From contig JAPXFY010000015.1 in assembly GCA_030674185.1 (NCBI GenBank), forward strand, positions 28,952,685-29,016,684: a DNA stretch of 64,000 nt, read 5' to 3'. Below the pieces are notes generated by a model. It was not told the DNA's origin and made no database searches. It saw nothing but the letters and a program-made list of their open reading frames with translations. Every line of letters starts with the position of its first letter. Position 1 is the stretch's first letter. A program made the position numbers and the translations under genes. This DNA comes from Monoplex corrugatus (taxonomy: Eukaryota > Mollusca > Gastropoda > Littorinimorpha > Ranellidae). Of this stretch, positions 60,000-64,000 are shown one piece after another.

Positions 60000-62400
60000 T
60001 CCAGACCAAGAAAGGGCTTGCAAAGAAGAATTGAGCATCATTTTGGACAAGGAAACAATCACGTGACTGACTGCTCACATGACAGTCTGGAATTCTGTGA
60101 GGAGACGAGATAAATAGACGATGTACATCAACCTCAGTAATGTGTACTTCCTCATCTTTATACATCCCTGCCACAAGCGATGACCAAGGTTCATGCTGCA
60201 CAGCTTTGCCTTTCAGTTCCAAGCACTTCTGTGTAGCTGCATGCACATTTACTGTTTCTAACGCATGCTCTTGTGGTTAGCTGTTTTTGGCCTTGGCCAG
60301 ACTTTGAGTCAGTGATGTCCCTGGGCTTTCTCTTAGTATAACCAATCAATGCCTTTCTTGCTTGACAACCCTTTGTTCAACTTAGTTTTGTTTCATTCAT
60401 AGGCCATGTTCTTCTGCTATGACATCTTGGGTTTTCCTCTCTGTCTCAATCATCTGTTGATCCACACCTGTTGGTTGCTGTTGGTTTTCAGTGTTTTATT
60501 TACTGATTGTCTCTTCCTCAATAACGAACAATTTGAATGGCGATCATGAAAATTTTCCAGTTTCAACCTGCACCATGGTAACAATGAAGAAGCTGGACCA
60601 ATATCAAGTCTGTAGCACTTTATTCTCCCCATTTGTTATTGATTCATCTTATTCTTTGAAGTTGGAGAAAAAAGAACTCTGTCCCATACTATTTCACAAT
60701 TGAACGAATCTTCAAAAATTCCAGAACTTCAGTGCCAGAACAGTCTGACTGATGTGGTCATTCTAACCACTGTCCTCCCTGGTCTTGTCCCATAGGCCCC
60801 TGTTAAAATGACTGCAGAGATTGTGCGTCCTCCAGCACCTCGAACTCAAACTGATTCCTCAAGTGGGAATTCAATTATTGCAAGACTTAGTTTCTGAAGG
60901 AAACTGGTTCATCTCTGTGTAGATGACATCACAGTGCATTCTCCATGAATAAAACAAAAAAGAGGGGGGGGGGGGGGTGCTCTCGGTATTACGAGCCTTG
61001 GCCCTTGTCTGATAGTGTCACAACAGGGGAGATTTATGGTACACCAATAATATCCCTAGTCACTTACATCCATTAGCGCATCACAAAACTGTGAAATATA
61101 ATCTTAAGTATCAACAGTATCAGTTTCAGATTATGTGAAAACTGGTTTTCAAGAAATAAGTGAAAATCAAGGCCTCAAATTGGCGGCCAATATATTACAC
61201 ATGTCTACTGGACTGCAAGTGAAGCATCCAGTACTTGTTCAGAACTGAGTGTTTCCACCTTTGTTCACATTATACTTAAAAACAAGAAGTTTGTTGCGCT
61301 CTACTATAAAGTATGACTTTAGAAAACATATCCATCACGTGTATTACACCTATTGTCTCATTCTGCCTCCAGCTTCATGGCTACTTTCATAAGCATTCAC
61401 AGATAATACTGAAATCAAACAATCATAGAAATGAAGATATGTCAAAAAGTTTTAAAATGATTATACTCTTACTTTTCAAGAATAATCCTTTGTAACCATT
61501 GTTTAATGGGTTGTCAGCAGCGATGTCATGCCTGTAATCAGCATATGTGCATGCAGGGAGCACTGAGTTCTGGGCTAGGAACAAAATACTTTTGGTTCCA
61601 TATACTATTTGTAGCATTAGCTGCTAAATCAGGCCAAGATAGGTGACCTACTGGTGCCTAAATGCCCTGCCTGAGCATGTTCACATTGGGGTCTTTGGTG
61701 TCTGTGGTTTGTGTAGCCTGTCCTTAGAGGGATAAGTGGCTGTGGCACTATTGGAGAGTTGCTCATTCATTCTGCTTTTTAGACTGAGCAGCTACTGTCA
61801 TTATTTGGGGCTTTACTAGGCAGTACCTTAATGACAGTGAATCAGAACAAGTACCGTTAGTGCAGAGTCTCCTCTCATAAGCTGCAGTGCCGAGTCTCCC
61901 CTGATGAATGGTGACTTGGATAGCTCCCATGGAATTCCTGGCACTAGAACTTTGAATGAATGAACTTAGGGATTTGGTTGTGTTGAGGAGCTGGCATTCA
62001 TGACATGGGGTCAGTACCACTGAAATGGCACAGAGGATACAGCAGAAAAAAAGGGGGAAAATTTTGTCATCATAATTTTCTTCCAGTCCATGATTCTTCT
62101 CTGAGATCCCTATGTACAACACATTGCCATTTGAGGTTTGTGTTTTAATATTTGTTACATATCATAGTATCATATGATACATAACAAATCTTTATATGAT
62201 ATAGAAAAATATTGCAATGTCACAGAAAATACCACACACTTAAAAATTCTGTGCAGTTTATTTTTTCTTGTTCAGCCCAACAGAAGATAGTGGCAATATT
62301 TTTTGTGTGATGTATATTTTATACTGCACAGTTTGTTGACACAGTTTGGAGCTGTACGATTGTATTACAGGATAGAACAGATCAAACTTTGGTTCTGATG
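60000..62400. other. Intron with nothing recognisable
   Basis: POLRMT intron sequence with a G-run (60963-60977) and AT-rich stretches. I found no coding motif, inverted ends or tandem array. Confidence 0.5.
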
Positions 62401-62436
62401 TATTCTGATATGCAGCCATGGTGGATTTGCTTACAG

Positions 62437-62509
62437 AGCTGGAATCACATTTGTGTCAGTACATGACTGTTTCTGGACTCATGCCTGTGATGTGGAAATC
62501 ATGAACAAA
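62437..62509 (+). CDS. POLRMT: POLRMT exon with motif C (AGITFVSVHDCFWTHACDVE)
   Basis: The acceptor is ttgcttacag and the donor gtaagt. It reads AGITFVSVHDCFWTHACDVE then IMNK. HDC holds the second catalytic Asp of the palm (T7 D812 equivalent). A (TG)n tract begins about 30 nt into the next intron. The remaining C-terminal exon(s) were not found before 64000. Confidence 0.96.
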
Positions 62510-62540
62510 GTAAGTGTGCCTTACTGTCTAGGGAAATTAG

Positions 62541-62556
62541 TGTGTGTGTGTGTGGT

Positions 62557-62636
<80 letters not shown>

Positions 62637-62638
62637 TG
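62541..62638. repeat. (TG)n microsatellite
   Basis: TG tract with GTGG interruptions, 30 nt after the donor of the motif C exon. Confidence 0.98.
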
Positions 62639-63296
62639 AATTAGGCAAATCAACTAAAATTTCTCCACTATTTGTGGGTAGAGTTCACCAACTTTGTTTC
62701 ATTGAGTTAACACAATTGGGCAAATATGCATGATGATGTCAAATTGGGACTTGAAAATCTTACTTGAAGATATCTTGGCAGTCTGAGGGTGGATTGAAGT
62801 AAATAACCGAAATAGTGAAAACGCGAGTTGCCAACCCTATCAGACCTTCAAAGCTGCAGCAGGGACAGCCTTGCCAGCCTTGCTGTTTTTGAGTATGCAG
62901 TTCAGTTTGGATCACTAAACATCTGATGAACTCATGAATCATTCAAGCAAATGACATGGAATTTCACACAGTTACTGAAAAATAGTGGTTTTGTGTGGCA
63001 TAGATTTAAATTATTTTGATGAATTCATAGTCTAGGATATGGTGAGTGTTCTAGCTAAACAGGAATTTACTTGAAAGATTCTTTTTATTTGCCAGTCAAG
63101 AGCAACAGTTTTTAAAAACTGGAATGCCCCGCTTTCCAGCGGTATGCATCAACATGGGTCTACTTGTATTTCAAAGTGGCTAGTTTCTTTGGGATTTTGC
63201 AACCAAAACTGACAGGGAGATGTCTTAAAATACATTTTTGTGGTTGAAAGAGGTAAAACGTTGCGTTATCACATCACCATCTTAAAATACATTGCA

Positions 63297-63650
63297 AGCA
63301 AAACCCATACTTGTTTTGGCTCTAGCTGTAAACTGGTCAAGTGACAGGACCACTCACACTTGTTTTGGCTGTAGCTGTAAACTGGTCAAGTGACAGGACC
63401 ACTCACACTTGTTTTGGCTGTAGCTGTAAACTGGCCAAATGACAGGACCACTCACACTTGTTTTGGCTGTAGCTGTAAACTGGCCAAGTGACAAGACCAC
63501 TCACACTTATTTTGGCTGTAGTTCTGAAGTGGCCAAGTGACAAGACCACCCACACTTGTTTTGGCTCTGGCTGTAAACTGGCCAAGTGACAGGACCACTC
63601 ATACTTGTTTTGGCTCTAGCTGTACACTGGCCAAGTGAGAAGACCAATCA
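63297..63650. repeat. Minisatellite, about 51-bp unit x 7
   Basis: ACTTGTTTTGGCTGTAGCTG followed by TAAACTGG(T/C)CAAGTGACAGG and ACCACTCAC is repeated about seven times with few changes. Confidence 0.93.
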
Positions 63651-63962
63651 TTCTATGGTGGAGGGTCACATTTATGTGCATATATTTTTTTCTTTTCTTT
63701 GTTAATGCATAGTATGTGGACATTTTAGGAGTGCCAAGGGCACAGTGCTGACTTGAGAATTGGATTCTAATTGCATGTTCTTTTTTGTACATTGCAAGGT
63801 GTGTTGAGAGCTAATTTGTGATGTTGATGCAGAGATGCCACACTGAATACATTAAAAAAAGTTTTCTTTTATAAAATTTCAAAATTACTAAGAGTTTAGG
63901 GATGTAGGGTGCTAGCCTCCTTTAAGATATAGTAGTTGATTGAGGGATGTGAATGCTGAGAG

Positions 63963-63963
63963 T

Positions 63964-64000
<37 letters not shown>
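63963..64000. repeat. (TG)n microsatellite at window edge
   Basis: TG tract running off the end of the window. Confidence 0.97.

Noticed and set aside
59842..60246. 134-codon minus-strand ORF
   Set aside because: It lies in an unclassified dispersed repeat and has no family motif.
62511..64000. Terminal POLRMT exon
   Set aside because: No segment resembling the post-motif C tail with an acceptor in the right phase was found; the sequence holds microsatellites and a 51-bp minisatellite.

Overview
This is a eukaryotic, almost certainly animal, nuclear window. It shows long introns with GT/AG borders, very dense (CA)n/(TC)n microsatellites, many relics of RTE-like and L2/CR1-like LINEs, and several families of TTAA-flanked DNA elements. 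The mix, including a transposase with a RAG1-like N-terminus of a kind described in sea slugs, suggests a lophotrochozoan and most likely a gastropod mollusc. That placement is inference. All alignments here were made by eye.

The only host gene I can support is the 3' half of POLRMT, the nuclear gene for the single-subunit (T7-like) mitochondrial RNA polymerase, on the + strand. Ten exons are recognisable (2661-2745, 7197-7308, 13812-13890, 17310-17432, 18459-18581, 26358-26435, 30329-30518, 38206-38363, 57813-57911, 62437-62509). All borders are GT/AG and their phases join correctly. They cover the region just before motif A through motif C, with both catalytic aspartates and the motif B Lys/Tyr. 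One exon (30329-30518) carries a 1-nt frameshift. The 5' exons and the last exon(s) lie outside the window.

Everything else is intronic or intergenic and is mostly mobile DNA. From 1 to 16 kb there are RTE LINE relics, TTAA elements and an L2/Rex1-like LINE. From 19.7 to 23.7 kb there is a 4-kb TTAA element with long inverted ends. From 23.7 to 36.9 kb there are LINE relics and more TTAA elements. The 19.4-kb intron between 38364 and 57812 is a ~31-bp minisatellite into which at least five separate elements have inserted, several with clean target duplications and readable empty sites.

The most interesting object is a 4,006-bp DNA transposon at 50374-54379. It has CAC-ended terminal inverted repeats, a 4-bp AGGT target duplication, and a decayed transposase with a RAG1-like N-terminal Cys region, AT-hooks and the D...D-C2...H-x4-H...E layout of RAG1/CMC transposases. 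It sits inside a LINE, which sits inside a TTAA element, which sits in the POLRMT intron. A second, non-coding element (45661-47324) has CAC ends and a 4-bp AATA duplication. In both elements a subterminal box starting TTAG lies exactly 24 nt from one end and 34 nt from the other. This is an asymmetric, one-helical-turn offset that recalls the 12/23 spacer rule of V(D)J recombination signals.
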